From assembly GCA_023481105.1 (NCBI GenBank), contig JAMCWK010000139.1, positions 1 through 32,874 on the forward strand: a DNA stretch of 32,874 nt, written 5' to 3'. A model generated the notes under the pieces. That model was given only the letters and a program-made list of their open reading frames with translations, did not search any database and had not been told where the DNA came from. A program made the position numbers and the translations under genes. Below, piece after piece: positions 1-8,346 of this stretch. The DNA comes from Acidobacteriota bacterium. Its GTDB lineage: Bacteria; Acidobacteriota; Terriglobia; Acidiferrales; UBA7541. Within the stretch, counting starts at the first letter, position 1; every line of letters begins with the position of its first letter.

Positions 1-2537
1 CGGAGACTCACGAGGGCCGCGCGCTGTACTACCTGATCCTCGCCAGCGAAGCGAACATGGCGCGGCTTGGCGAAATCAAGTCGGGGATGCAGCGGCTGGC
101 GGACCCGCGCGGAATGAGCGATGCCGACGCGGAAAAACTGATTGCCACGCAAGTGCCGGTGACATGGATTGCGGCGGGGGTACACGGCAACGAGATTTCC
201 AGTTGCGATGCGGTGCTGCTGTTTGCGTATCACCTGCTGGCAGCGCAGAACGACGAAATCGTGAAAATGATTTTTGAGCGCACGGTGGTGATCATTGACC
301 CCACGGAAAATCCCGACGGGCGCGACCGCTTCATTACTTATTTCCGGCAGAACACCGGGCCGTGGCCGGACGCCGATCCGCAATCCGCAGAGCACAACGA
401 GAACTGGCCCGGGGGCCGCTCGAATCATTATTTGTTCGACATGAACCGCGACTGGTTCGCGCAAACGCAGCCGGAAACGCGCGGGCGCACGAAGGCTTAT
501 TTGGAATGGTTTCCGGTGGTGTTCGTGGACGAGCACGAGATGGGCTCGAATTCCTCGTATTATTTCGCGCCGCCGGCGCCACCGTTGAATCCGGTCATGC
601 CGAAAGAGCAAATCCAGTGGCTCTACTCCTACGGCAAAAATAATTCGGAGTGGTTCGACAAGTTCCGTTTCGACTATTTCACGCGGGACGTGTACGACTC
701 GTTTTATCCGGGCTACGGCGAGGGCTGGCCGATGTTCCAAGGCTCCATCGGGATGACTTTCGAGCAGGCGTCGGTGCGCGGGCTGGCGGTGAAGCGCTCG
801 GACGACACGGTGATGCTCTACCGCGACTCCGTGCACCACCATTTTATTTCCGCGTTCTCCACGGCGCAGAACACAGCGAAAAACGACAAGGCGCTGCTGC
901 GCTACTTCTACAATTACCGCAAGAGCGGCGTGACAGAAGGGCAGCAGGAAACCGTGAAGGAGTACATCCTGCCGCCGGGGCGCGATCCCAACCGCACGAC
1001 GAAGCTCGCGGCGCTGCTGATGCGCGAAGGCATCGAAGTGAAGCGGGCGGAAAAACCGTTTACCAACGCGCGGGCGCGGGACTACTACGAGGGGAAAGTG
1101 CAGTCAAAAGAATTTCCCGCGGGGACGTTCGTGATTTCGCTGGCGCAGCCGAACAAGCGGCTGGTGAAAACGCTGCTGGACAAGAACACGCCGCTCCCCA
1201 GCGACTTTGTGCAGGAGCAAATCCGGCGGCGGAAGAAGCGGATCTTCGATCAGTTCTACGACGTGACCGGATGGTCGCTGCCGTTGCTGTACGGCGTGGA
1301 AGCGTACATGGCGGAGCAGGCGTCGGCGGGAAGCTTGACCACGCTCAAGGAAGAGCCGAGGGCGATGGGCCGCATCGTCGGCGGCGCGGCGCACCTGGCG
1401 TACCTGATTCCGTGGAGCTCAAACTCAGCGGCGCAGGCCGCGGCGGCGCTTCTGCTCGAAGGCGTGCGGCTGCACCGCGCGGACAAGGGCTTCACGCTCG
1501 GCGAGGTTAAATTCCCCGCGGGCACGCTCATCGTGAAAACGAAAGACAACCCCGCCGACCTGCATGCGCGCATGGAAAAAATGGCGAGCACATATGGAAT
1601 TGAAATCCACGCTACGGACCGCGGGTGGATTGAAGAGGGCATCAACCTCGGGAGCAGCTACGTGGGCTACGTCGAGCCGCCGAAAATTGCCATGGCGTGG
1701 AACGAGCCGGTCAGCTCGACCTCGGCGGGCTGGACGCGCTACGTGCTGGAGCAACAGTACGGGCTGCGCGTGACGCTGATTCGCGGGGCGTCGCTGCGCG
1801 GCGCGGACTTGAACAAGTACAACGTGCTGATTCTGCCCAATGGGTTCGGCTACGCGGACCGCGTAGGCGATGGCGGCGCGCAAAATATCAAAGGATGGGT
1901 GCAACGCGGCGGAACGCTGATTACGTTCGGCGAAGCGTCGCGGTGGCTGACGGACGAAAAGGTCGGGCTGCTCGCGACGTCGCGCGAATTCCGCAGCGGA
2001 AAGCCGGAACGCGAGGAAAAACCGGCCGCCGCGGCAGGTGCGCCTGCTCCGGGCGGAGCACCAGCACCTGCGGCGCAAGCACCTACGGCGCAAGCCGGAG
2101 CGGCAGAGAAGAAACCGGAAGCGCCGGCTGCGCCAAAGGGTGAATTCGATCTGGATAAAGCGATTCAACCGGAAAAGGAATTGCCCGACTCCACGCCGGG
2201 CGCAATCTTCCGCGTGCGCGTGGACGGCGAACACTGGCTGGGGCTGGGGTACGACGGCTCGGCAAATGTGATGGTGGACAGCAACAACATTTTTACGCCG
2301 CTGAAATTGGACCGCGGGACGAACGTGGCCACGTATTATCCGGAAAACGAGGCGCTGCTGAGCGGCTTCACGTACGAGGCGACGCGCAAACAAACCGGCA
2401 ACAAGGCGTACTTGATGCACCAGCCGACGGGGCGCGGCAACGTCATCGCGTTTGCTGAAGAGCCGAATTATCGCGCGTTTATGGATGGGCTGAATATTTT
2501 GTTTTTGAATGGAGTGCTGTTCGGGCCGTCGCATTAA
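1..2537 (+). CDS. M14-type zinc carboxypeptidase-like protein (5' truncated)
   Basis: The reading frame is open from the first base of the window, so the N-terminus lies outside; the first ATG at 57 is internal. Counting from that ATG, an M14-like zinc site is visible: HGNE (His43, Glu46), then VDEHEMG (His160), and a candidate catalytic Glu in GMTFEQ (Glu236). DPTENPDGRDR is the usual M14 loop. After about residue 320 comes a long C-terminal part with a class I glutamine-amidotransferase-like segment (ILPNGFGYAD, then WVQRGGTLITFG) and an Ala/Pro-rich linker near 655-700. Such large M14 proteins in Acidobacteriota are normally secreted peptidases, but the signal peptide would be upstream of the window. 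The substrate cannot be told. The family call is firm; retained activity is inferred from the conserved zinc residues. Confidence 0.88.
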   Translation, partial: ETHEGRALYYLILASEANMARLGEIKSGMQRLADPRGMSDADAEKLIATQVPVTWIAAGVHGNEISSCDAVLLFAYHLLAAQNDEIVKMIFERTVVIIDPTENPDGRDRFITYFRQNTGPWPDADPQSAEHNENWPGGRSNHYLFDMNRDWFAQTQPETRGRTKAYLEWFPVVFVDEHEMGSNSSYYFAPPAPPLNPVMPKEQIQWLYSYGKNNSEWFDKFRFDYFTRDVYDSFYPGYGEGWPMFQGSIGMTFEQASVRGLAVKRSDDTVMLYRDSVHHHFISAFSTAQNTAKNDKALLRYFYNYRKSGVTEGQQETVKEYILPPGRDPNRTTKLAALLMREGIEVKRAEKPFTNARARDYYEGKVQSKEFPAGTFVISLAQPNKRLVKTLLDKNTPLPSDFVQEQIRRRKKRIFDQFYDVTGWSLPLLYGVEAYMAEQASAGSLTTLKEEPRAMGRIVGGAAHLAYLIPWSSNSAAQAAAALLLEGVRLHRADKGFTLGEVKFPAGTLIVKTKDNPADLHARMEKMASTYGIEIHATDRGWIEEGINLGSSYVGYVEPPKIAMAWNEPVSSTSAGWTRYVLEQQYGLRVTLIRGASLRGADLNKYNVLILPNGFGYADRVGDGGAQNIKGWVQRGGTLITFGEASRWLTDEKVGLLATSREFRSGKPEREEKPAAAAGAPAPGGAPAPAAQAPTAQAGAAEKKPEAPAAPKGEFDLDKAIQPEKELPDSTPGAIFRVRVDGEHWLGLGYDGSANVMVDSNNIFTPLKLDRGTNVATYYPENEALLSGFTYEATRKQTGNKAYLMHQPTGRGNVIAFAEEPNYRAFMDGLNILFLNGVLFGPSH

Positions 2538-2546
2538 ACAAAAACA

Positions 2547-2577
2547 GTTGAAGGGTTGAATGTTGAAGAGTTGAAGG
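2547..2577. repeat. Degenerate GTTGAA tandem repeat, period 7-8
   Basis: Four GTTGAA units lie 8, 7 and 8 bases apart, just after the stop of the M14 gene. Similar 7-8 bp degenerate repeats occur in other spacers of this window. Confidence 0.6.
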
Positions 2578-2610
2578 TTCCGCGAAAGGCACGGGGAGAG
2601 CGCGAAGCGA

Positions 2611-2653
2611 GATCCTTCGTCCCGATCGAAAACATCGGGACTCAGGATGACAG
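2611..2653. repeat. REP-like hairpin, copy 1 (AGATCC...CAGGATGACA)
   Basis: The element begins AGATCCTTCG and ends CAGGATGACA. Its core is the inverted repeat GTCCCGAT / ATCGGGAC with a 7-base loop. A second element with the same ends and a different core lies at 3453-3506. This looks like a dispersed intergenic repeat family. Confidence 0.6.
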
Positions 2654-2664
2654 TGTCACACGAC

Positions 2665-2688
2665 GGGGCGGACACGCAGGTCCGCCCC
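2665..2688. repeat. Perfect 9-bp inverted repeat (GGGGCGGAC / GTCCGCCCC)
   Basis: There are nine perfectly paired bases on each arm and a 6-base loop. It sits at the 3' end of the minus-strand gene 2688-3362, whose stop codon begins at the arm's last base. It could be a REP element or help end transcription; no T-run follows it. Confidence 0.6.
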
Positions 2689-3362
2689 TACGAAGAACGG
2701 GGGCAGAGGAAAAGGATGCGCGTGGCAGCCGAGATTTGCGCGAGATGCGCGCGGAGGGAGCGCGGAGCAAGTTTTTCGGCGGAGCGGGCGAGCGCGGCGG
2801 CTTGCTCGGGCGCGATTTCCGCGGAATAGATGTCGGCACGGCGTAGATAGGAATAGCCGAGGTACGTTGGCGCATTCTCGCGGGAAATATCCAACAGCGT
2901 GTCCCAAATAGTTTTCCGGCGGAAGAGGCGCCTGCGTGCGGCTTCCGCGCGGCTGAGTTCGATTCCATTTGCAGGCAGCGTGACGTGGCCGGGTGAGGGC
3001 TGCCAGCTTTTTCCTGCCAGCAGAACAACGCCGCATTCTTCTGCGCGGAACGGGCGCGAGGGATCAGCATCCGGAAATTGCGCCAGCGCGGCGGCCAGTT
3101 CGTGCGCATCCGCGTCGAAGCCCGTCCACCAATAACGATAGAAATTGAAGACCAGCGTGCCGGTGCGCAGGATTTGCTGCACGCGAGCGGCGTCCTTGCC
3201 GGTGACGCCGAGAATCATGTCCAACAATTCGGCGAGCAGGAACGTCTGGCGCACCACCGGGCGCACGCTGAGGTATTCGGCGTCTTCTTCGGTGTACTTG
3301 ACGGGAATCTGCGCGGGGAGAGGCACGGGGGAAGGATAACGGAATTTGTGATTCTCTGGCAA
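2688..3362 (-). CDS. Protein of unknown function, 224 aa
   Basis: I do not recognise the family. The frame extends to 3623, but the upstream part translates low-complexity spacer and repeat DNA. I therefore start at the TTG at 3362 (PENHKFRYPSPV follows), which is the first codon of protein-like sequence and is uncertain. The protein is soluble-looking, with a helical middle (VRQTFLLAELLDMILGVTGKDAARVQQILRTG), an aromatic patch (FNFYRYWW) and an Arg/Ala-rich C-terminus. No signal peptide, membrane span or cysteine pair is seen. The last residues (CPRSS) run up to a REP-like palindrome, so the C-terminus may have been altered by repeat insertion. It is transcribed in the same direction as the DoxX/YqeY pair upstream but lies 180 bases away. 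Confidence 0.6.
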   Translation of the reverse strand: MPENHKFRYPSPVPLPAQIPVKYTEEDAEYLSVRPVVRQTFLLAELLDMILGVTGKDAARVQQILRTGTLVFNFYRYWWTGFDADAHELAAALAQFPDADPSRPFRAEECGVVLLAGKSWQPSPGHVTLPANGIELSRAEAARRRLFRRKTIWDTLLDISRENAPTYLGYSYLRRADIYSAEIAPEQAAALARSAEKLAPRSLRAHLAQISAATRILFLCPRSS

Positions 3363-3382
3363 AGCATCCGCGGAAAATAATA

Positions 3383-3449
3383 GTGATTGGTGATGTGTGA
3401 TTGAGGAAAGAACCGTAGAAGTGTGGAAGTGTAAAAATGTAGAAGTGGG
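3383..3449. repeat. Two degenerate tandem repeats, period 7 and period 8
   Basis: At 3383-3406 the units are GTGATTG, GTGATGT and GTGATTG (period 7). At 3418-3449 the units are GAAGTGTG, GAAGTGTA, AAAATGTA and GAAGTGGG (period 8). Both lie in the spacer between the unknown gene and the DoxX-like gene. No promoter is evident. Confidence 0.55.
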
Positions 3450-3452
3450 CAG

Positions 3453-3506
3453 AGAGATCCATCGCTTCGCTCCCCTCAATACGTTCGGGGCTGGCAGGAT
3501 GACAGT
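3453..3506. repeat. REP-like element, copy 2 (AGATCC...CAGGATGACAGT)
   Basis: It shares both ends with the element at 2611-2653, but its interior differs (GCTCCCC and CGGGGCT arms). Confidence 0.5.
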
Positions 3507-3541
3507 TTCAAAAACAGATTCGTTCAGCAGAACAGCTTCAA

Positions 3542-4024
3542 TTATTGGGGGGCTTTGAGGCGGAGGGGAAAGAGGACGATCCAATCCTTGAAGCGGCGGA
3601 TGAGCCAGGCGTCCACACCCCAAGTGAGGCCGGCGCCCATGCGTCCGATGAGCAGCAGCGCCAGCGAGGCGGCGATGAGCGTGAGGAAGCGCGGCCAGTT
3701 GCCAGAGGAGCTGGCCAGGGCCAGGTTCAGCACCATGGCGAAAGCAACGAAAGAGGTCAAGCTGATCAGAGTGCCGGTGATGTAGAACACGCCGGTGACG
3801 ATGCTGACGATTCCGGAAAAATGCGCCAGAAAAGTTTCGTAGCGTTCGACGTACGGCAGAATCTGACGGTAATAGCGCACCGGGCCGCCGGTGGAGGTGA
3901 GCCGCTCCAGCAATCCGCCAAAGAGAAATTCGTGGCTAAGAAGCATGCTGACGCCGAGCCACAGGAAGCCGATGCCGATCAGAATGCGGATGACGGCCAG
4001 GGCGCGCGCGGGAGCGGTGCTCAT
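3542..4024 (-). CDS. DoxX / DoxD-like integral membrane protein, 160 aa
   Basis: A short hydrophobic protein with about four membrane helices. The first starts near residue 8 (AVIRILIGIGFLWLGVSM), with others around residues 65-85, 88-105 and 110-130. The spacing and the RILIGIGFLWLG start match the DoxX/DoxD group of small inner-membrane proteins, some of which associate with quinone-linked oxidoreductases. The start ATG overlaps the stop of the YqeY-type gene by four bases (ATGA), so the two are translationally coupled. What it partners here cannot be told, and no oxidoreductase gene is adjacent. Confidence 0.8.
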   Translation of the reverse strand: MSTAPARALAVIRILIGIGFLWLGVSMLLSHEFLFGGLLERLTSTGGPVRYYRQILPYVERYETFLAHFSGIVSIVTGVFYITGTLISLTSFVAFAMVLNLALASSSGNWPRFLTLIAASLALLLIGRMGAGLTWGVDAWLIRRFKDWIVLFPLRLKAPQ

Positions 4025-4491
4025 CGGCCACCTGCCATGCGCGCGAGGCGGTCGCGCACGAGGTCGCTCAGCGCTTTGCCGTCCACGGTCTTGCCGACGA
4101 GGTGCGCTTTGGCGGCTTTGATGACCGCGCCCATTTCCTTCGGCGATTTCGCGCCGGTTTCGGCGATGGCGGCGTCGATGGCCTGCGCGAGTTCCGCGTC
4201 GGAGGGCGCCGCGGGCAAGTAGCCTTCGATGATGGCGATTTCTTTGGTTTCCTTGTCGGCGAGATCGGTGCGGCCGCCTTTGGTGAACTGCTCCACGGAC
4301 TCGTGCCGCTGCTTCACCAGCGTCTGGAGCACTTGCAATGCTTCCGGCTCTTCCAGCGGGCGAATCTTCTCAATTTCTTTGTTCTTCAGGGCGGTCTTCA
4401 TCATGCGCAGGACACTGAGGCGCAGCTCGTCCCTGGCTTTCATGGCCGAGACGAGGTCTTCCTGCACGCGTGCGATAAGTGCGGGGGGCAT
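4021..4491 (-). CDS. GatB/YqeY domain-containing protein, 156 aa
   Basis: A full-length YqeY-type protein. It shows the typical helical N-terminal half (DLVSAMKARDELRLSVLRMM, KTALKNKEIEK) and C-terminal half (ETKEIAIIEGYLP, then GAKSPKEMGAVIKAAK, VDGKALSDLVRDRL). This domain resembles the tail of the GatB amidotransferase subunit and is widespread as a stand-alone protein of poorly known, tRNA-related function. I chose the ATG at 4491, giving the usual family length; a GTG at 4500 would add three residues. No clear ribosome-binding site is seen for either. The gene ends in an ATGA overlap with the DoxX-like gene and is divergent from serA across about 110 bases, which should hold both promoters. 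Confidence 0.88.
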   Translation of the reverse strand: MPPALIARVQEDLVSAMKARDELRLSVLRMMKTALKNKEIEKIRPLEEPEALQVLQTLVKQRHESVEQFTKGGRTDLADKETKEIAIIEGYLPAAPSDAELAQAIDAAIAETGAKSPKEMGAVIKAAKAHLVGKTVDGKALSDLVRDRLARMAGGR

Positions 4492-4600
4492 TACGAACAC
4501 AGTTACTACATCAAATCAGCACGCACTGCAAGATGGAGTTGTTTTTCGCGGGGTGGGCCACCAATTGACAGCAGCAGCGGCGGCGCTTAGGCTCCCCTCT

Positions 4601-6193
4601 ATGCCGAAAATCGTCATCGCCGACCGCATCAGCGAACGCGGACTGGCCCTGCTGCGCGAAACCGGCTGGCCCATCGCCACGCCGGGCGCGGCGGAACTTG
4701 CGCGCGAACTGGCCGACGCCGCAGGGCTCATCGTGCGCAGTGCGACGCACGTGACGGCGGAACTGTTGGCACAAGCCCCGGTGCTGCGCGTGGTGGGGCG
4801 CGCGGGCGTTGGCGTGGACAACATTGACGTGGAAGCGGCGACGCGGCTCGGCGTGCTGGTGATGAATACGCCCGGCAGCAACGCGGTCAGCGTCGCGGAG
4901 CACACGCTGGCCCTACTGCTGGCGCTGGCGAGAAGCGTGCCGCAACTGGCCGCGGCGACGCGCGCGGGGCGCTGGGAAAAGAGCGGCGCGAAAGGCACGG
5001 AAGTGCGCGGCAAGACGCTGGGGCTGGTCGGGCTGGGACGCGTGGGGGCGGAAGTGGCGCGACGGGCGCGGGCGCTGGAGATGCGCGTGGTAGCGTGCGA
5101 TCCGTTCCTTTCGGAACATGCGGCGCGCGATGCGGGCGCGGAGCTGGTGGCGTTCGAGGAGTTGCTGGCGCGCGCGGATTTTGTTTCGCTGCACACGGCG
5201 TTGAGTCCTGCGACGGAAAAAATGTTGGACGCGGCGGCGATCGCGAAGATGAAACGCGGGGCACGACTGATCAACACCGCGCGCGGAGAGTTGGTAGACG
5301 AGGCCGCGCTGGCGGAAGCGCTGCGCTCGGGTCAACTGGCCGGCGCTGCGCTGGACGTTTTTTCTGTCGAGCCGCCAAAGGATTCGCCGCTGCTGGCGCT
5401 GCCGAACGTCATCGCCACGCCGCACGTGGCGGGGTCCACAGCGGAAGCGCAGGAGGAAGTGGGCACGCTGATTGCGCAGCAAGTGCGCGATTTTCTGGTG
5501 GAGGGCACGCTGCGCAACGCGGTGAATTTGCCCGCGCTTTCGGCCGAGCAGTATGGCCGCGTGCGCCCGTACCTGGTGCTGGGCGAGCGGCTGGGTTCGC
5601 TCGTCGCGCAAGTGGCCGCGGGGCGCATGGGACGCGTGCGCATCGTGTACGCGGGGGAGCCGGCGGAAATCGGCACGCACGTGGTGCGCAACGCGGTGCT
5701 GGCGGGAATCCTGAATACCGCGCTGGAAGAAAGAGTGAATTTGGTGAACGCGGCGGGAGTGGCCGCGGCGCGCGGGCTGGCGGTGGAGGAACACACGCGG
5801 CGGCGCGAGCAGGGATTTCCGAATACCATTGAAGTCGCGTCGCTGCCCGGCGCCGCGGGGCGCGCGCTGAGCATCGAGGGCACGGTGCTGTGGGGCACTA
5901 CGCCGCGCATTCTCTCCATTGACGGGATTGCGATGGAAGCGCCGCTGGAAGGCGTGATTCTGTTTACGCGCAACCGCGACGTGCCCGGCGTCATCGGGCA
6001 GATGGGCATGGTGCTCGGCAATCAGGGAATCAATATCGCCACGTTCGATTTGGGGCGAGCCGCAGCGCGCGGAGGGGAAGCTCCGGAAGCGCTGGCGCTG
6101 ATCGGACTCGACGGGGATGTGCAGGACTCGGTCGTGGAGCCGATTCGGAAAATTGCGGCAGTGATTGAGGCGCGACTGGTGCGGCTTTCGTAG
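4601..6193 (+). CDS. serA: D-3-phosphoglycerate dehydrogenase, 530 aa
   Basis: Catalyses the NAD-dependent oxidation of 3-phosphoglycerate, the first step of serine synthesis, in the cytoplasm. Substrate-binding residues come first (LIVRSATHVTAELL, GRAGVGVDNIDV), then the Rossmann motif GLVGLGRVGAEVARRA, the catalytic-domain motif INTARGELVDEAALAEAL, and the active-site histidine region ATPHVAGSTAEAQ. After about residue 320 come the intervening domain and a C-terminal ACT domain (ILFTRNRDVPGVIGQMG, NIATFDLGR), which in this family can bind serine. The length fits the long form of the enzyme. The frame runs back to 4229 but that part is antisense to the YqeY gene; ATG 4601 begins the true N-terminus (MPKIVIADRIS). 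No strong Shine-Dalgarno sequence is visible. Confidence 0.95.
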   Translation: MPKIVIADRISERGLALLRETGWPIATPGAAELARELADAAGLIVRSATHVTAELLAQAPVLRVVGRAGVGVDNIDVEAATRLGVLVMNTPGSNAVSVAEHTLALLLALARSVPQLAAATRAGRWEKSGAKGTEVRGKTLGLVGLGRVGAEVARRARALEMRVVACDPFLSEHAARDAGAELVAFEELLARADFVSLHTALSPATEKMLDAAAIAKMKRGARLINTARGELVDEAALAEALRSGQLAGAALDVFSVEPPKDSPLLALPNVIATPHVAGSTAEAQEEVGTLIAQQVRDFLVEGTLRNAVNLPALSAEQYGRVRPYLVLGERLGSLVAQVAAGRMGRVRIVYAGEPAEIGTHVVRNAVLAGILNTALEERVNLVNAAGVAAARGLAVEEHTRRREQGFPNTIEVASLPGAAGRALSIEGTVLWGTTPRILSIDGIAMEAPLEGVILFTRNRDVPGVIGQMGMVLGNQGINIATFDLGRAAARGGEAPEALALIGLDGDVQDSVVEPIRKIAAVIEARLVRLS

Positions 6194-6215
6194 AGCAGAA
6201 ATCAGAAGACAAGAG

Positions 6216-7319
6216 TTAGAAGCTGGAGGCGCCGGGGGCGGCGCGGACAACGATCAAGGTCAAATCGTCTTCGAGGGAATCGGACCCGCGAAAGGCGAGC
6301 ACGGCGTTATGGATGGCAGAGATTAAATCCTGCGCGCTGAGCCCCTGTTTTTGGCGGACCAACTCCACGAGGCGCCGGCGCGTGAATTGTTCCCCGGCCG
6401 CGTTGGTGGCTTCGGTGAGGCCGTCGGTGTACAGGACCAGTGTATCTCCGGGTTCGATGCGGACTTGCGCGCAATCGTACTCGGCATCCGCGACCAGGCC
6501 GGTCACGATGCCACCGGCCTCTAACCACTGCGGCGCGGGAGATGCGGCGCGCAGGAGCAGCGGCGGCAGGTGGCCCGCGTTGGTGTACTCCAGCAGGCGC
6601 TCGGAAACGTCCAGCTTGCCGTAAAACAGCGTGACGAAGCGATCCTCCTCGGTCACTTCAAAGAGCACGTTGCTCAGATTGCGAATTACTTGATTGGTAT
6701 GCGAGGCGCTCGGCGCGTCCATGCGCAGCGCCATTTCCACGGAGGGCATCAACAGCGCCGCCGCCACTCCCTTTCCGGAGACGTCGGCGATGACGATCCC
6801 CAGGTCGCCCTGCGGCAGCTCGATATAGTCAAAGTAGTCGCCACCCACCGTTCGCGCAGCCATCATGCGGCCAGCGATGTCAAAACCGTTGCGGACGGGC
6901 GGCGCGGACGGCAGCAGCCGCTGTTGCACCTGGGCCGCAAGCTCAATTTCCTGCGCGAGCTCATCGCGCTGCATACGCACCAACTCGGTCAAGCGCCTGC
7001 GCTGGCCCACCAAACGGTCCACCACAACGACCACCACGAGAAACGCGATCAGCGTGAGCAGGTTGCGAACAATGTGTTGCCAGCCGGCGTGTTCAAACGG
7101 GCCGAACACGTCCTGGAGCACAAAACAAATCAACACCAGCCCGAGGCTGATGCGCAGGCGGAACACAAATGCGCTGAGCGCCAGAGGCAGTACGTACAGA
7201 AAACCCAGGGAGATGGTTTGCACAGCGAAGTCAAAGTACGCCACGACCGCCAGAGCGCCGAGAACAACCAGCGCAAGCAGTATGTTGATCGGCCTTTCGA
7301 TCTGGTCGGTGGGACTCAC
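6216..7319 (-). CDS. Membrane-anchored SpoIIE-type PP2C serine phosphatase, 367 aa
   Basis: The N-terminal part has about four to five membrane helices (from ILLALVVLGALAVVAYF at residue 11 to LLTLIAFLVVVVVV near 100). A short coiled linker follows (LAQEIELAAQVQQRLLPSAPP, typical of RsbU/SpoIIE proteins), then the phosphatase domain with metal-binding GGDYFDYIEL, IADVSGKGVAAALLM, YTNAGHLPPLLL, LYTDGLTEA and DDLTLIVVR. Such proteins dephosphorylate anti-sigma-antagonist proteins in stress signalling; the target is unknown and no anti-sigma gene is nearby. The frame extends to 7757 but that part is antisense to the YbaK gene. I choose GTG 7319 just before the first helix; this start is uncertain. 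The gene is divergent from the YbaK-type gene. Confidence 0.87.
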   Translation of the reverse strand: MSPTDQIERPINILLALVVLGALAVVAYFDFAVQTISLGFLYVLPLALSAFVFRLRISLGLVLICFVLQDVFGPFEHAGWQHIVRNLLTLIAFLVVVVVVDRLVGQRRRLTELVRMQRDELAQEIELAAQVQQRLLPSAPPVRNGFDIAGRMMAARTVGGDYFDYIELPQGDLGIVIADVSGKGVAAALLMPSVEMALRMDAPSASHTNQVIRNLSNVLFEVTEEDRFVTLFYGKLDVSERLLEYTNAGHLPPLLLRAASPAPQWLEAGGIVTGLVADAEYDCAQVRIEPGDTLVLYTDGLTEATNAAGEQFTRRRLVELVRQKQGLSAQDLISAIHNAVLAFRGSDSLEDDLTLIVVRAAPGASSF

Positions 7320-7468
7320 GTTGCAGCCATTCCGCGCAAACCAAGAGGTGAGACGAGCGGGACACCGTGAATGGTTGCCCGCAAGCCAGCCTATCGCGCG
7401 CCGAGGTTTCCACAAGTTCGCGGCGGCTCGCCGGCAGCCGCTTGCTTCCCTAGCCGGATTGAAAAGCG

Positions 7469-7474
7469 CATAAT
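7469..7474 (+). promoter_or_regulatory. Possible -10 box for the YbaK-type gene
   Basis: CATAAT lies 37 bases before the start codon, with a poor -35 candidate (TTCCCT) 17 bases upstream. It is weak evidence by sequence alone. Confidence 0.25.
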
Positions 7475-7510
7475 TGGGTTCAACAGCGCCCGTGCGGAGG
7501 GAGGTCCCCC

Positions 7511-7978
7511 ATGACCATGTCCGCGCGCTTGAAGACTTATCTGGACGAAAACAAAATTCACTACACGATGATGTCGCATTCGCCGGCGTACACGGCGCAA
7601 GCCGCGGCGGCGACCATGCACGTGCCGGGGAAAGAACTGGCGAAATCGGTGGTGGTGACGGCCGGGAGCCAGTCCGCGCTGGCGGTGCTGCCGGCATCGT
7701 TCCACGTGAGCCTGAAAAAACTCGGTGAGCTGCTGGGCAAGCCGGCGCGCCTGGCAAGCGAGCAGGAGTTCATCAGCCTCTTTCCGGATTGCGAACTGGG
7801 TGCCATGCCGCCGTTTGGACAGCTCTATAAGCTGCCGGTATTCGTGGACCGCTCGCTGGAGGCGGACGAGGAAATCGTCTTCAATGCGGGCACGCACCGC
7901 GACGCCATCCGCATGAACTACGCGGACTTCAAAAAGCTCGCCGAGCCCAAAGTGGCGGATTTCGCGGTGAAGGGATAG
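7511..7978 (+). CDS. YbaK/ProX-type aminoacyl-tRNA deacylase, 155 aa
   Basis: A single-domain YbaK-fold protein. It contains ELAKSVVVTAGSQSALAVLPASFHVSLKKL, with the conserved Lys near residue 45, then ASEQEFISLFPDCELGAMPPFGQLYKLPVFVD, where the GAMPPFG motif forms the substrate pocket in this family, and EEIVFNAGTHRDAIRMNY. Family members hydrolyse mischarged tRNAs such as Ala- or Cys-tRNA(Pro) in trans. Which mischarged tRNA it edits cannot be told from sequence. A strong ribosome-binding site (GGAGGGAGG) precedes ATG 7511 by six bases. It is a single gene, divergent from the SpoIIE-type phosphatase. Confidence 0.9.
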   Translation: MTMSARLKTYLDENKIHYTMMSHSPAYTAQAAAATMHVPGKELAKSVVVTAGSQSALAVLPASFHVSLKKLGELLGKPARLASEQEFISLFPDCELGAMPPFGQLYKLPVFVDRSLEADEEIVFNAGTHRDAIRMNYADFKKLAEPKVADFAVKG

Positions 7979-7980
7979 AG

Positions 7981-8018
7981 CAGGTTTCGGGTATCAGGAA
8001 TCAGGTGTCAGGTTTCGG
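7981..8018. repeat. Degenerate heptamer repeat (CAGGTTT family, five units)
   Basis: The units CAGGTTT, CGGGTAT, CAGGAAT, CAGGTGT and CAGGTTT follow each other with exact 7-base spacing, just after the stop of the YbaK-type gene. Confidence 0.65.
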
Positions 8019-8050
8019 AGTGCGCCGAAGTTGAATGCCGTCGGACTTCC

Positions 8051-8242
8051 TTAAGCGGCTCGCGGCGCGCTCAGGCTCATTAGGCGATGCAATAGACGAC
8101 GCAGTACTCCCTCGCGATGCTTGAGAGCTTCGCGAATTTCCGGGTCGTGCGCCGAAGTGATTTTCTTGCTGAGCTCCAGTAAAGCACTGTAAAGCAATTC
8201 CACCTGCGCGCCGACTTCTTCATCGTTCAGAGCAATCTGCAC
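8051..8242 (-). CDS. Small helical protein of unknown function, 63 aa
   Basis: I do not recognise this protein. A GTG start at 8242 has a good ribosome-binding site (GGAGG, five bases upstream), which supports real translation. The sequence is charged and strongly helical (EEVGAQVELLYSALLELSKKI, then EIREALKHREGVLRRLLHRL), like a small dimerising or coiled-coil protein. There is no cysteine or membrane span. It lies 104 bases downstream of rtcB on the same strand, so it may be the last gene of an XRE-rtcB-small-protein unit; this link is inference from position only. Confidence 0.6.
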   Translation of the reverse strand: MQIALNDEEVGAQVELLYSALLELSKKITSAHDPEIREALKHREGVLRRLLHRLMSLSAPRAA

Positions 8243-8346
8243 GGCATCCTCCGCGGCTGGAGAGTTAATCTGTGCAGGCTGGGATCGGCTGGGTTCGTTC
8301 TCTTAAATTAGATGCAAATTCACGGGGAAAGGAAATTGCGCGGGGG

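Noticed and set aside
1425-2675. Long minus-strand frame opposite the M14 gene (416 aa), and similar long antisense frames at 4913-6250, 25445-26881, 26915-28219 and 28992-30479
   Set aside because: They mirror well-supported genes in high-GC DNA and read as Arg/His-rich sequence without domains.
4229-4600. N-terminal extension of SerA
   Set aside because: It is antisense to the YqeY gene and Ser/Arg-rich; the family N-terminus starts at 4601.
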